From positions 325,001 to 389,000 of the forward strand of contig NC_134442.1 of NCBI RefSeq assembly GCF_030867145.1: DNA of 64,000 bases, written 5' to 3'. Positions 23,201 to 31,792 of the stretch are shown here, piece by piece. The notes beneath the pieces are model-generated. The model saw only the letters and a program-made list of their open reading frames with translations, was not told the DNA's origin and made no database searches. Source of the DNA: Opisthocomus hoazin. Its lineage: Eukaryota > Chordata > Aves > Opisthocomiformes > Opisthocomidae. Both the position numbers and the translations under genes were made by a program. Numbering within the stretch: position 1 is the stretch's first letter; every line of letters begins with the position of its first letter.

Positions 23201-23455
23201 AGCCTCAGGGCCAGTTACAATGGGGTGCTTCTGCCAGTCCTGCCCAGTGAGGCTCACTTCAGCCTCCAGTAGACTCAGCTCTTGGGACCCCCCTGTCACT
23301 CCCGAAATACAAATGGGCTCTGACCCTTTGAACTCTGATGGCATTAAAGTACACTGTGCACCAGTGTCCACTAGAGCTTTATACTCTTGTGGATCTGACG
23401 TGCCAGGCCACCGAATCCACACCGTCCAATAGACACGGTTGTCCCTTTCCTCCAC
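20291..23455 (-). CDS. pol: ERV Pol: protease, reverse transcriptase, RNase H, integrase
   Basis: An uninterrupted 1054-codon frame. Protease: 'LVDTGAQC' with catalytic D30. Reverse transcriptase: about 160-400, with D243 in 'TIDIANAFFS', 'LPQG' at 275-278 and 'YIDD' at 305-308. RNase H: about 605-760, with D614 in 'FTDGS', E652, D676 in 'YTDSW' and 'HVDAH'. Integrase: zinc-binding H773, H778, C807, C810, then the D840/D899/E935 triad with exactly 35 residues between D899 and E935. All catalytic residues are present and no frameshift is seen, so the enzyme set looks intact. The listed first codon is GTG; there is no ATG at the junction. The frame is the same as gag and is separated from it by a single TAG, so Pol is expected as a Gag-Pol readthrough product. 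No dUTPase and no envelope are found. Confidence 0.95.
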   Translation of the reverse strand: MEERDNRVYWTVWIRWPGTSDPQEYKALVDTGAQCTLMPSEFKGSEPICISGVTGGSQELSLLEAEVSLTGQDWQKHPIVTGPEAPCILGIDYLRRGYFKDPKGYRWAFGIAAVETEEIKQLSILPGLSEDPSVVGLLRVEEQQVPIATTTVHRRQYRTNRDSLLPIHQLIRQLESQGVISKTRSPFNSPIWPVRKSTGEWRLTIDYRGLNEVTPPLSAAVPDMLELQYQLESKAAKWYATIDIANAFFSIPLAAECRPQFAFTWRGIQYTWNRLPQGWKHSPTICHGLIQTALEKGEAPEHLQYIDDIIIWGDTAEEVFEKGEKIVQILLKAGFAIKRSKVKGPAQEIQFLGIKWQDGRRQIPLDVINKIAAMSPPTSKKEAQAFLGVVGFWRMHIPNYSQIVSPLYHVTRKKNDFEWGPEQRQAFEQIKREIVHAVALGPVRSGQDVKNVLYTAAGENGPTWSLWQKAPGETRGRPLGFWSRGYKGSEARYTPTEKEILAAYEGVRAASEVVGTEAQLLLAPRLPVLGWMFKERVPSTHHATDATWSKWVALITQRARMGNPSRPGILEVIMDWPEGKDFGASPEEEVTRAEEAPLYNQLPEDKKQYALFTDGSCRIVGKQRRWKAAVWSPTRQVAETAEGEGESSQFAEVKAIQLALDIARREKWPVLYLYTDSWMVANALWGWLQQWKKNNWQRRGKPIWAAPLWQDIAARLEQLAVKVRHVDAHVPKSRATEEHQNNHQVDQAAKIEVAQVDLDWQHKGELFIARWAHDTSGHQGRDATYRWARDRGVDLTIDTIAQVIHECETCAAIKQAKRVKPQWSGGRWLKYKYGEAWQIDYITLPQTRQGKRYVLTMVEATTGWLETYPVPDATARNTILGLEKQVLWRHGTPERIESDNGTHFRNSLIDTWAKEHGIEWVYHIPYHAPASGKIERYNGLLKTTLRAMGGGTFKNWDTHLAKATWLVNTRGSTNQAGPAQSKPQRPVEGDKVPVVHMRNMLGKTVWVSPASGKGKPVRGIAFAQGPGCTWWVMRKDGEVRCVPHGDLILGENSP

Positions 23456-23479
23456 CTGGCTGGAGGCAGGGCCCCTCTA
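23449..23479 (-). promoter_or_regulatory. gag-pol amber codon with downstream hairpin (readthrough candidate)
   Basis: Gag ends at TAG (23479-23477) and pol continues in the same frame with no further stop. Ten nucleotides after the TAG lies a perfect 6-bp inverted repeat (CCTCCA at 23466-23461, six-base loop, TGGAGG at 23454-23449). In-frame amber plus a nearby downstream RNA structure is the arrangement used for stop-codon suppression in gammaretroviruses. The spacing and structure are seen directly; readthrough itself is inferred. Confidence 0.6.
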
Positions 23480-25246
23480 ATCCTCGTCAGAGAAATTGCT
23501 GCTCACCTGCTGTAAAAATGACTTGGAGGTCCCCTCCAGAGGATCGGAATCAAGGTCAAACTGTCTACCTGGTCTGGAGAGCTGGCTTTTGGAAACTGGA
23601 GCGGCATTTTTCCTAACAGAGTCCCCTTTTGTGATTGTTTTACCTCGCAACTCACGTACTCGGGCCTCTAGACTTGAGGTGGGTTTTCCATCCCACTTCC
23701 TCATGTCCTCTCCGTGGTCACGCAAGTAGAACCACAGGGTGCCCCGTGGTGTGTAGCCTCTGTATTCCCTCTCCTGAGCAGAGAAACGCCTGCCCCTAAT
23801 AGCTGAGACACTGGCCCGTACAGGTGGGGAGTAGGACATATTCCTGTCTAGTCGCTTGACCAGTTTCTCCACGGCTGAGACAAGGGAGGAAGAGAGACTT
23901 TCCTCATATTGGCGGAGTCTGACAGCCACCTCATCCACTGTTGGTACGTCTTTACCTTTCCAGTTTACAACTGCCAGTGAGTTGGCATATGAGGAGGGTG
24001 CGCTCCGCACAAACTTCCTCCACATGGATTGTGAGCACTGGAGTTCATCTGGGTCTGTAGGTACCTGCTCATCGTCTGTGTCACAGTAAACCAGCTCCCG
24101 CACAGCCAATTCCCTCAAGTACTGAATACCCCTTTCCATATTGGTCCACTTGCCAGGATAGCATACAAAATCGTCACTGAAGGGGTATCTCTCCCTCACC
24201 CCTGAGAGAAGTCTCCTCCAGAGGCTGAGGACTTGTTCCTTTTTCCCAATGGCCTTGTCAATGCCCCCATCCCTGGCCAGGGATCCCAGCTGCTTGGCTT
24301 CCTTGCCCTCTAACTCCAAGCTGCTGGCCCCATTATCCCAGCACCGCAGCAGCCAGGTGGCAATGTGCTCGCCTGGGTGGCGGCTGAAATCTTTCCGCAT
24401 GTCTCGCAGCTCGCCCAGGGACAGGGACCGGGTGATGATCTCTGTCTCTATCTCCCGTGATGACCCTGGCTCATCATCATCCCTCCCAGAGCGATCCGCT
24501 CTCTTTGCGTCTTTCTTTAGTTTTACGGGGGCGACTGCTACCTGCACAGGTTGGTCACTGGGCTCAGTCACTGTGCCTGTGGCTGGAGCTGGGGCTGGAG
24601 CAGCTGCTGTGCCCGCTGGGGAAACCGAGGCAGACCCTGCAGCTGTGGCTGCAGCAGCGGTGGTGCCGGTCAGGGGGGCTGGGACTGCCTGCTGGGCTGG
24701 AGGGGCTGCAGGGCCGGCTGGGGGGGCAGCGCCAGTTGCAGCGCCTGCCGCTTCGCTTCCCCCCCTTTCCCCTTTAAGGCACTGAACAGTGTTGAACATG
24801 GCTCGGTAGGCATGGGCCAGACCCCAGCACATTGTGGTGATCTGTGTCTCTCTGGAATTCCCAGGGTGGCAGCACACTTTTTTCAGATATTTTACCAGAT
24901 TGTCCGGGTTCTGTATTTGTTCAGGGGTGAGTTTAAAACACACCGCAGGTGCCCACTGCTCTAGACATCTGCCCATGCTGTCCCACACACCCAGCCACTC
25001 ACAGCTATCCGGCCCCGGGGCAGGTCTCTGCACGATGTTCTTAACGACTTGCTTAACCCTAAACAAAACCTGCAACCCATTCAGGAGGCATAACAAAAGG
25101 AGAGTGCTGCCCTGAGCATCCCACGGGTACTCGAAATTCTCAAAAGCAGTTAGGACCAGCCTGAGGGAGAGGGGGGGGGGGGGCGAAAGAGTGGGGGAAG
25201 GTATCCCCTTCGGTTTTCCCCACAGACTGGGTTTGATTATTAACAA
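23477..25246 (-). CDS. gag: ERV Gag frame
   Basis: A 589-codon open frame, but its first codon is TTG, and the first internal ATG is at about codon 91, so the true start is probably upstream (see the leader frame at 25140-25472). Residues about 164-227 are an alanine/proline-rich linker. The block around 270-330 ('SLGELRDMRKDFSRHPGEH', then 'WLLRCWDNGA') looks like the capsid region. No C-x2-C-x4-H-x4-C zinc knuckle exists, unlike beta- and gammaretroviral nucleocapsids; the C-terminus is basic, then acidic ('NFSDED' before the TAG). Gag would assemble intracellular particles and package the element RNA. Codon use is uniform with pol. Confidence 0.88.
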   Translation of the reverse strand: MLIIKPSLWGKPKGIPSPTLSPPPPLSLRLVLTAFENFEYPWDAQGSTLLLLCLLNGLQVLFRVKQVVKNIVQRPAPGPDSCEWLGVWDSMGRCLEQWAPAVCFKLTPEQIQNPDNLVKYLKKVCCHPGNSRETQITTMCWGLAHAYRAMFNTVQCLKGERGGSEAAGAATGAAPPAGPAAPPAQQAVPAPLTGTTAAAATAAGSASVSPAGTAAAPAPAPATGTVTEPSDQPVQVAVAPVKLKKDAKRADRSGRDDDEPGSSREIETEIITRSLSLGELRDMRKDFSRHPGEHIATWLLRCWDNGASSLELEGKEAKQLGSLARDGGIDKAIGKKEQVLSLWRRLLSGVRERYPFSDDFVCYPGKWTNMERGIQYLRELAVRELVYCDTDDEQVPTDPDELQCSQSMWRKFVRSAPSSYANSLAVVNWKGKDVPTVDEVAVRLRQYEESLSSSLVSAVEKLVKRLDRNMSYSPPVRASVSAIRGRRFSAQEREYRGYTPRGTLWFYLRDHGEDMRKWDGKPTSSLEARVRELRGKTITKGDSVRKNAAPVSKSQLSRPGRQFDLDSDPLEGTSKSFLQQVSSNFSDED

Positions 25247-25472
25247 AATCTAAGACATAGGATCCGAGGTACGGAAATGACCGCAGTGCCGCATGCAAAT
25301 ACAAGACTAATTTCATGCACAGTGATGTTATCATATCATAAGTCGATATCGTACAGTACAGCAAAATCATCATCTTAATCCTTTTTCCAGTGATGATGAA
25401 CAGCATGGCAATGAACACATAGTGCAAGTACGGATTTACATAGCAGAGCCACTTGATCAAAGTCAGAAACAT
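25140..25472 (-). CDS. ERV leader frame with hydrophobic N-terminus, possibly the true Gag start
   Basis: From ATG at 25472 a ~110-residue frame starts 'MFLTLIKWLCYVNPYLHY' and contains two or three strongly hydrophobic stretches, then a more polar part ending in proline codons. It overlaps the gag frame out of phase and the two frames meet at a 13-nt C tract (minus strand; plus-strand G13 at 25171-25183). A 12-nt A tract (25472-25483) sits at the ATG. Either the homopolymer is a frameshift site, or it has slipped or been mis-sequenced and the ORF is really the Gag N-terminus, or it is an independent leader peptide. A membrane-seeking N-terminus would replace the myristoyl signal of other Gags. 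Confidence 0.5.
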   Translation of the reverse strand: MFLTLIKWLCYVNPYLHYVFIAMLFIITGKRIKMMILLYCTISTYDMITSLCMKLVLYLHAALRSFPYLGSYVLDFVNNQTQSVGKTEGDTFPHSFAPPPPLPQAGPNCF

Positions 25473-25590
25473 TTTTTTTTTTTCCTTTTTTACCGGCAAC
25501 TACTTAACACAGAAAAATGCGTATAACAAAATTTAAGCAAATCTAAGAAAACAGTCTTAACAGCCGCTGCTCAGCCCTGCCGTTATCCCC

Positions 25591-25608
25591 GCCCCACGTT
25601 GGGCGCCA
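25591..25608 (-). promoter_or_regulatory. ERV primer binding site, tRNA-Lys1,2 type
   Basis: Minus strand reads TGGCGCCCAACGTGGGGC, complementary to the 3' end of tRNA-Lys1,2, six bases inside the 5' LTR. The same primer is used by spumaviruses and some betaretroviruses. ERV-L elements of mammals are named for a leucine primer, so this is a useful lineage marker. Confidence 0.88.
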
Positions 25609-25614
25609 ATTTAA

Positions 25615-26028
25615 TGTTTTGGTTTCGGCTGCCGCCGGCAACAAAAGCGCCACGCGGCCGCCCCTCCCCCCGCCGGCGTGCGGAGGAGAATGAAAAGAAA
25701 GAGGCAGAAACTGGTGGGTCGGGATAAGGGCAGTTTAACAGAACAGCAAACAGAGGGAAAACAGGAACAACAACGATACAGATAAGGAGAAAACACAACC
25801 ACGAACCGTACAACAGCCGCTCTCCCGAAACCGGACCGGCGCTGCGCCCGCCCAAGCCGCGAGAGCCTTCCCGCCGCACCGCCCCCCCCCCACCGGAACC
25901 CAGCGTGACGTCACATGGTATGGAATACCGGGCTCTGTTTGGCCAGGTGGGGTCAGCCCCCACCCCCCGGCTGTGTCCCTTCCTGGAGTCCGGTGAAAAT
26001 TAACCCTGTTCTGGCCAAACCCAGGACA
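25615..26028 (-). repeat. ERV 5' LTR
   Basis: 414 bp, TG...CA ends, apparently identical to 19384-19797. CRE palindrome at 25906-25913. As the 5' copy it should contain the element promoter; it has GC boxes and a CRE but no TATA box. The 123-codon minus-strand open frame inside each LTR is a by-product of sequence identity and GC content. Confidence 0.95.
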
Positions 26029-26033
26029 AGCAT
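26029..26033. repeat. ERV target-site duplication, right
   Basis: AGCAT, pairing with 19379-19383. Confidence 0.88.
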
Positions 26034-26699
26034 GCAATGGGATCCTGTATGTCTTGCACATGATCACGTCTTCTGTGACATTGCTGTGGAGCGTACTTCG
26101 CCTTGCAGATTCATTGGAGAAAACTACTGCTGGTGCTGCATTCATTACCACTATTAATTTTGGATCAACAAACATCAGAATATCAGGGATAATATCATTT
26201 AAGTTGTTTTTTAAGTCCTTTGTAAATTAAATCCAATTCCATTCCTCTAAATTTTAGGGCATTTTTCCTCATCTACTCACCCGCTCCACAAACAAGGCAT
26301 TTATAAATGTCTATTGAATCTGCTTTCAAACTTGAGTGTATAAATTCAGGACAACAACCTCTCACCTCTTGGTTTTCTACAAAGTAATTAAAAAAAATAT
26401 GCCTCCCTATTATTGCTCAAAAGACAAAAAATATTAATGTAAAATCTTATACAAAAGAGAACTCTTCTCTTAAAACATCTAGTACTCAGAGCTCAAGACC
26501 TCTTCTGAAGAGTGAGTGGTCCTGAACAGCACTGGTTGGCCATATGTAGGTGTGGGAAAGAGGGTCAGGGGATGTCAGCGAGACACAAGGGAATGGCTGA
26601 TGGCCTTAACAAACCCTTACAGCCGTGTTTGAGCCCAGCAGTGGAAAGTGGTGGCTGTCTGCAGGTAGAGGAGGAGGAAGAGGATTGTCCTGAGAATTC
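26034..26699. other. AT-rich flank; no gene recognised
   Basis: Unremarkable AT-rich sequence continuing the pre-integration site. No feature supported. Confidence 0.45.
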
Positions 26700-27090
26700 A
26701 ACAGAAAAGAAGTTCCCTCCTTTGCCAGTTGGGGTCATTATAGACATTGCCGTCTGGTGTGCATGCCTCAGCCTAGGAGATGGGGAATGTCCACTGCTGG
26801 GGATGGCTGTGCTCAGTCATCCACGTGACCTGACCTTGCTGACCAGAACGTTGGCTGCTACTTCTCCAGTCCCATGGACTGGTAAGGGGGTATTTTGCTA
26901 AAGTAACCCCGGACTTGATCCTCATCTACTGCTCACTGTTCTTTTCCAGAGTCGTACCTCAAAGGTCAAAGGCCTGGGAGATCTTGCTGGTGGTAAATGA
27001 GGCAAAGAGGACACAGAGTATCTCAGAACTATCTACACCTCCTGTTCCTAAATTCAGCAGTGGTCTCACACTCTCTCTTTCTTCTTTGAC
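26700..27090 (-). repeat. CR1-like relic (minus sense)
   Basis: The part from about 26870 (ccatggactggtaa through gatcctcatctactgctcac and ggcaaagaggacacagagta) parallels 5285-5450 and the antisense CR1 pre-RT region. Strongly decayed. Confidence 0.5.
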
Positions 27091-27329
27091 AGTTCCTGAT
27101 GTAGCAAGAACTCATCATGGCTCCCATTGCATTCCTTTTAATTTTCCATTGAATTTTTATAAGGATATGCCTGTCCTGGTCTTGCTGTTGTACTTATATC
27201 TGGGAAAAGAAAAGCTGATCCTTGGAGCTAACTCTTTTGGTGATAGGAGAAATGTCACTGCTAAAACTAAGTGTCTTTCCCCAACCAAGGGAGTAAATAT
27301 CAGTGATTACGTCAGCCTATTTCACAGTA

Positions 27330-27625
27330 AGTTGTCCTGGTTTCCCAGGGAAACCTCAAGGGAACCCAGAGTAGATAAACAAAGTGCTGCCTTGGGCTGG
27401 TCCTCTGCTGCTGAGCTGGGCTGGGCTCCAGGGGTGGCAACCATGCAGTGCTGCAGAGAGACATCCCTGCCCAGGAGCAGCTCCTCTGCAAAGCCCAGCA
27501 GGGCTGAGGGCACTGCCTGCAGGCAGTGACAGGAGAGGAGCGAGGCAGAGAGAGGTTAAAGGCAGTGTGGGATGGGAGGATGCTGAGAGCACACTGGCAG
27601 AGAAGTCTTCACAGGCAGTAACATG
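27330..27625 (+). promoter_or_regulatory. Probable non-coding 5' exon/promoter region of second OR gene
   Basis: Conserved with 7640-7969 as described there; ends at a donor (acatg then gtaaat) after 27625. The partner acceptor lies at 29371-29372 (ctgtcag), nine bases before the ATG of the second OR, giving an intron of about 1.75 kb. Confidence 0.5.
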
Positions 27626-29372
27626 GTAAATCTCAATGCAGGTGCCGTTCCTGGAGGGGTCTCCAAAAGCTAGTAGATCTTACAGATTACTGGATCTGTC
27701 AGTGTCTCACTACATTTCTGTTGTAGACCAGAAGAAAATGCTCCAAAGCAGGGATTCCCTGCTGCCCTCTGGAAGGGACAGGGTGTGATGGCTGCCTTCT
27801 ACTGGAGATACCTACAGGGCCGAGCAGACAGGGGTGCCCAGGGCTGTCCTTCAGAGCAGAATCCATTCACACCTGGGTTCTTTGTTTTTCCTTCGAGGGT
27901 CAGCACCCAGCCTGCCCGGGGAGCTCCCCACAGCACTGCAGGGAACAGCTGTGGGTGGAAGGAGTGACCCCTGGCAGGGCAGCATCTTTCTTCTGTTGAA
28001 ATGGTGCTGTGTGGGGCAGGGCTCCTCGCAGCTCAGCATTCAGAAACGTCCAAGGGGCTGTTTCAACAGGAAGGTCAAAGTAGTGTCTGCTACAAAGGTA
28101 AGAAGATTTCCCAAATCTATGTTTTGAGTTTCTTACTCTGGCGGCAGGGGACAGGAGGAGGTGTGGAAAGAGAGGGAGTGAGAAATAGAAAAGGAGTTTT
28201 CGAATTTGAACAAGTAATTGGGACTCCTCAGCAGCCTCTTCAAGTTCTCAGTAGGTCTGCTAGGATCTTCCAAAAGTGACATCAGCCACTCCCCTGCCTA
28301 TGGACAGCACCAGCTTCATCTTTGCTGGACCCATCAGGGTGTTCTGCCTTTTTGAATTTCTAACAGGAACACGCACGCAAGCAGTGCCCTGCAAACAGGT
28401 AGGTTTCTGTAGGTGAGAGCACAGTTTTGGACGGGGTCTGTGAGTGCTTACAATGAAAAGATCTGGGACAGGGAAACACCTCCCAGGAGAAAAATCTCCA
28501 GGCAGCAGGGATGTGATCAGGGAAAGCGAGGAAATGAAAACCAGAAATGCTGAAGGAGGTATGAGTCAGAAAACTCCATGTGATCCCCTCCAATGCAGAG
28601 CCCTTCCTTGGAGCAAGCCCCCTTGCCTCCTCTCCTGCCCAGCAAAACCTTTGCCCTCAGGGCTGTGGATCCAAGGCACAAACCACCTCCTGTGAAGCCC
28701 GAGCTCCAGCAGAGCCGTGGGGCAGCTCTCCATTTATGTGTCCCTTTTCCTCTGCAGCGCACAGGGGCTGGGAGGTGCCATGAGATCACTCTCCATCTCA
28801 GAATGGTGCAAGCCCAGGGCAGCTGGGAACAAGATGAGGGACAGCTCAACTCCCTTCACTCTGCACTAAGCTAAAAGCAACCCTCTTGCCTTACAGCACT
28901 AGGTCTGTTCTCCCTGAGTGCAGCACAAATGCTGAGGGATTCTGACATACAAAAACATTCTCCAGCTGAGATAGAAGGCAGCTGGAAAAAAACCCTAAAC
29001 CTTTCATGCTGTCTTCTACTGTCCTAGTTCCTTAACTCCATCTGGGAGTGTAGGTGCTGGCAAGCACTTGTAAAGCAGGAACAGTTTCATCTGACAAAGT
29101 TGAACACCAGCACGTGCCCCTGCTCCACCATGCTCATGAACCCACACTTGCAGAGCAGGGCTGACTGCTCTGCAGCCAGTGGGAAGAAGTCCTGCTCCTC
29201 ATGGCACTTTCATCCAGCAAAAATCAGAGCTCCAGGCATGGTGCAGAAGGAAAATCTAGAAAAAGAAAGGACAGTGTGTGTAGCAGGGTGAAGGTCTACA
29301 AGAAATGGCTCAGAGAAGAACCCCCTAACTTGTCAATGTCTTTTCCTCCTTGGACAGTGTTTCTGCTGTCAG
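27626..29372 (+). other. Inferred 5' UTR intron of second OR; shares patches with first unit
   Basis: Patches such as gaaggagtgacccct-gcaggg (27960) match the first unit (8348). No gene or repeat recognised inside. Confidence 0.4.
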
Positions 29373-29381
29373 AGGAAGGAG

Positions 29382-30317
29382 ATGTCCAATGGCAGCTCCA
29401 TCACCGAGTTTCTCCTCCTGGCTTTGGCAGATACACGGGAGCAGCAGCTCTTGCACTTCTGGCTCTTCCTCAGCATCTACCTGATTGCCCTCCTCAGCAA
29501 TGGCCTCATCATCACCACCATAGCCTGCGACCACCGCCTCCACACACCCATGTACTTCTTCCTCCTCAACCTCTCCCTCATTGACCTGGGCTCCATCTCC
29601 ACCGTTCTCCTAAAAGCCATGGCCAGTTCTGTCTGGGATACGAAAGCTGTCTCTTACTTGGGATGTGCTGCCCAGCTCTTTCTGTTTAACTTCTTCATTG
29701 GAGATGAGTTTTGTCTTCTGACTGTCATGGCCTATGACCGCTACACTGCCATCTGCAGACCCCTGCACTACGGGACCCTCCTGGGCAGCAGAGCTTGTGT
29801 CCACATGGCAGCCGCTGCCTGGGGCAGTGCTTTGCTCAATTCTCTCCTGCACACTGCCAATACATTTTCCATCCCCCTCTGCAAGGGCAATGCTGTGGAT
29901 CAGTTCTTCTGTGAAATCCGCCAGATCCTCAAGCTCTCCTGCTCACACTCTTACCTCAGGGAAGTTGGACTTCTGGTAGTTAGTCTTTCTTTAGTTTTTG
30001 GATGTTTTGTTTTCATTGTGCTGTCCTATGTGCAGATCTTCAGGGCCGTGCTGAGGATCCCCTCTGAGCAGGGAAGGCACAAAGCCTTTTCCACGTGCCT
30101 CCCTCACCTGGCCGTGCTCTCCCTGTTTATCAGCACTGGCACGTTTGCCTACCTGAAGACCCCTTCCATCTCCTCCCCATCCCTGGACCGAGTGGTTTCA
30201 TTCCTCTACTCTGTGGTTACTCCAGCAGTGAACCCCCTCATCTACAGCATGAGGAACCAGGAGCTCAAAGATGCCCTGCAGAAGCTCATTCAATCAGCAT
30301 TCTTTCAGCAGCAATAA
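29382..30317 (+). CDS. Olfactory receptor, OR14-like (avian gamma-c type), second copy
   Basis: A 311-residue single-exon OR with the same length as the 10130 gene and high similarity along its whole length. Motifs: glycosylation site N3-G-S, 'LHTPMYFFLLNLSLIDLG', 'MAYDRYTAICRPLHY' (116-130; the canonical I-C-R form), 'KAFSTCLPHL' (234-243) and 'PAVNPLIYSMRNQELK' in TM7. It ends in the same poly-Gln tail (FFQQQ against HLQQQ). Differences concentrate in TM3-TM5 and extracellular parts, where odorant-contact residues lie, as expected of diverged paralogs rather than alleles. The ATG follows acceptor ctgtcag at 29372. Membrane odorant receptor; ligand unknown. Intact. Confidence 0.94.
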   Translation: MSNGSSITEFLLLALADTREQQLLHFWLFLSIYLIALLSNGLIITTIACDHRLHTPMYFFLLNLSLIDLGSISTVLLKAMASSVWDTKAVSYLGCAAQLFLFNFFIGDEFCLLTVMAYDRYTAICRPLHYGTLLGSRACVHMAAAAWGSALLNSLLHTANTFSIPLCKGNAVDQFFCEIRQILKLSCSHSYLREVGLLVVSLSLVFGCFVFIVLSYVQIFRAVLRIPSEQGRHKAFSTCLPHLAVLSLFISTGTFAYLKTPSISSPSLDRVVSFLYSVVTPAVNPLIYSMRNQELKDALQKLIQSAFFQQQ

Positions 30318-31469
30318 TCTGCCCGTGTCTCTTCACCAGTAATTTCCAATATGCCTGGGGAATGTCCTGTGCTTTAGGTATTTTATTTGTGAGAATTCTG
30401 TTTGGCCAGAAATGTCTGCATCCACTCCACTTTTCCAGAGACATGATCCCAGTCTGTCTGACCCAAAAGTCTTTGCACTTGTTTCTGGCATGACGGTACA
30501 GATAGCCACCCATGTCACATCTCTGAAATAAAAGGGGTTTTCCTTAGTGGCAGTTTCTGGAGCTTGGGCTCTTCTTCCAAAGCTGAGGTCAGGAACAGCC
30601 TGAAGAAATTGCCCTGTGAATCTGTGCTGCTTTGCTGGGGTTTACTGTGGGATGAAGGGAAGGAGGACATGGGATGATGTGTTCAGGAGTGGGAATGGAG
30701 TGAGCTTTCACTGGTGGCCTCCCTGTCCAGCCACTTACACCACTGCCCATTCACCTCAGGTTTCTGGGTGAGTTTTGCTACACAGCCACTTCCTTCCTCC
30801 TGCTGGGATCAGTGCCTACATGGGGGGAATGGCCAGCCCTGCTCGACCTCTCTCCTTGTCCAGACACTTGCAGATCCCAGAACAGGGGGGAGCGAAACTC
30901 CACGTGGGATGCAGTTAGACGTGAGTAGGTTCCAGGGACTAGGGGAGGCTTTCTTGAGCAGGAGGAACAGAAGACAACAGGGCACAAAGGGATGTCCTGG
31001 GGATAATGACAGACAAACTACTGCTCATACCGAATACACCCTTTCTCATGCTGTGCCCAAACAGTGGGGTCACGGGTCCATGTGTGGGACAGCGGGGCTG
31101 GGTTGGAAGAGACCAGGGAACTGACAGGGACCAGGAAGCAACTGTCATGGGGTGGCTCAACCTGGAATTGGTGACTGCAAGAAAAGTCAAGAGCAAAGAG
31201 AAGAGTTTCAATTGATGGATTAGAGACCAAGGCTGAACAAGGAAAATGCAGCACTGCTCCTGAACAACGACAATGAGTTAATAAAAAGTAGACCCCATTA
31301 GGGCTGAGGGTTTCAATGTCTTCTCTGTCTGAGTCTTTCCTAAAAAGTTGTCCCTGACCTCTTTCTGCTCAAAGAAGAAGCTCAAGGATAGCATGTACTG
31401 GCAGGAACCTCATGAAATGCCAGAAGAACAAATGCCAGTGTCTACCTCTGCAGGGGACTCACCCTGACA
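30318..31469. other. 3' flank of second OR; no gene recognised
   Basis: An AATAAA at about 30527-30532 could be the OR polyadenylation signal. Nothing else is supported. Confidence 0.45.
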
Positions 31470-31790
31470 GTGGCAGAGGCTGGGGCTGCCTGGTTGGGAG
31501 CAGACCTGTGGGAAAGGTCTTGGTGGTCAGGGAGTTGGACAGGAGGCAGCCGTGTGCCCTGGCAACCAGGGAGGCCACCAGCTTCCTGGGCTGTATGACC
31601 AGGAGCATGGCCAGGAGATTGATGTCACGGATTCTCTGGAACACTTGCTTCTAATTTCAGATCTCTAGTTCAGAAATGATATTGGTAGGCTGGACTGGGT
31701 TTAACAAAATGCCCTCAGGACAGCCAGGGAGTAGAAAACTTTGCCTGTGAGGAGCGGCTAAGGGAGCTGGGTTTGTCCAGCCCAGAGAAT
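31470..31790 (+). repeat. Old CR1 relic (plus sense)
   Basis: Sense CR1 ORF2 text in decayed form: ggcagccgtgtgccctggca, then cctgggctgtatgaccaggagc, then gaggagcggctaagggagct. It is cut at about 31790 by the antisense 3' end of the next CR1. Confidence 0.75.
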
Positions 31791-31792
31791 CA

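Larger units (their letters stand above)
19384..26028 (-). mobile_element. Young, complete, env-less endogenous retrovirus (ERV-L/class III-like)
   Basis: A 6645-bp provirus in minus orientation. Both LTRs are 414 bp, start TG and end CA, and read as identical when compared by eye. It is flanked by the 5-bp direct repeat AGCAT (19379-19383 and 26029-26033). In element order it has a 5' LTR, an 18-nt tRNA primer site, a leader, a gag frame, an in-frame amber codon, a pro-RT-RNaseH-integrase frame, about 490 bp of non-coding sequence and the 3' LTR. There is no env. Lack of a zinc knuckle in Gag, the Lys1,2-type primer site, the 5-bp duplication and the general Gag/Pol text point to the ERV-L (class III, spuma-like) group, which is abundant in birds; a phylogeny would settle the class. 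Identical LTRs mean the insertion is recent relative to the CR1s around it. Confidence 0.95.
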
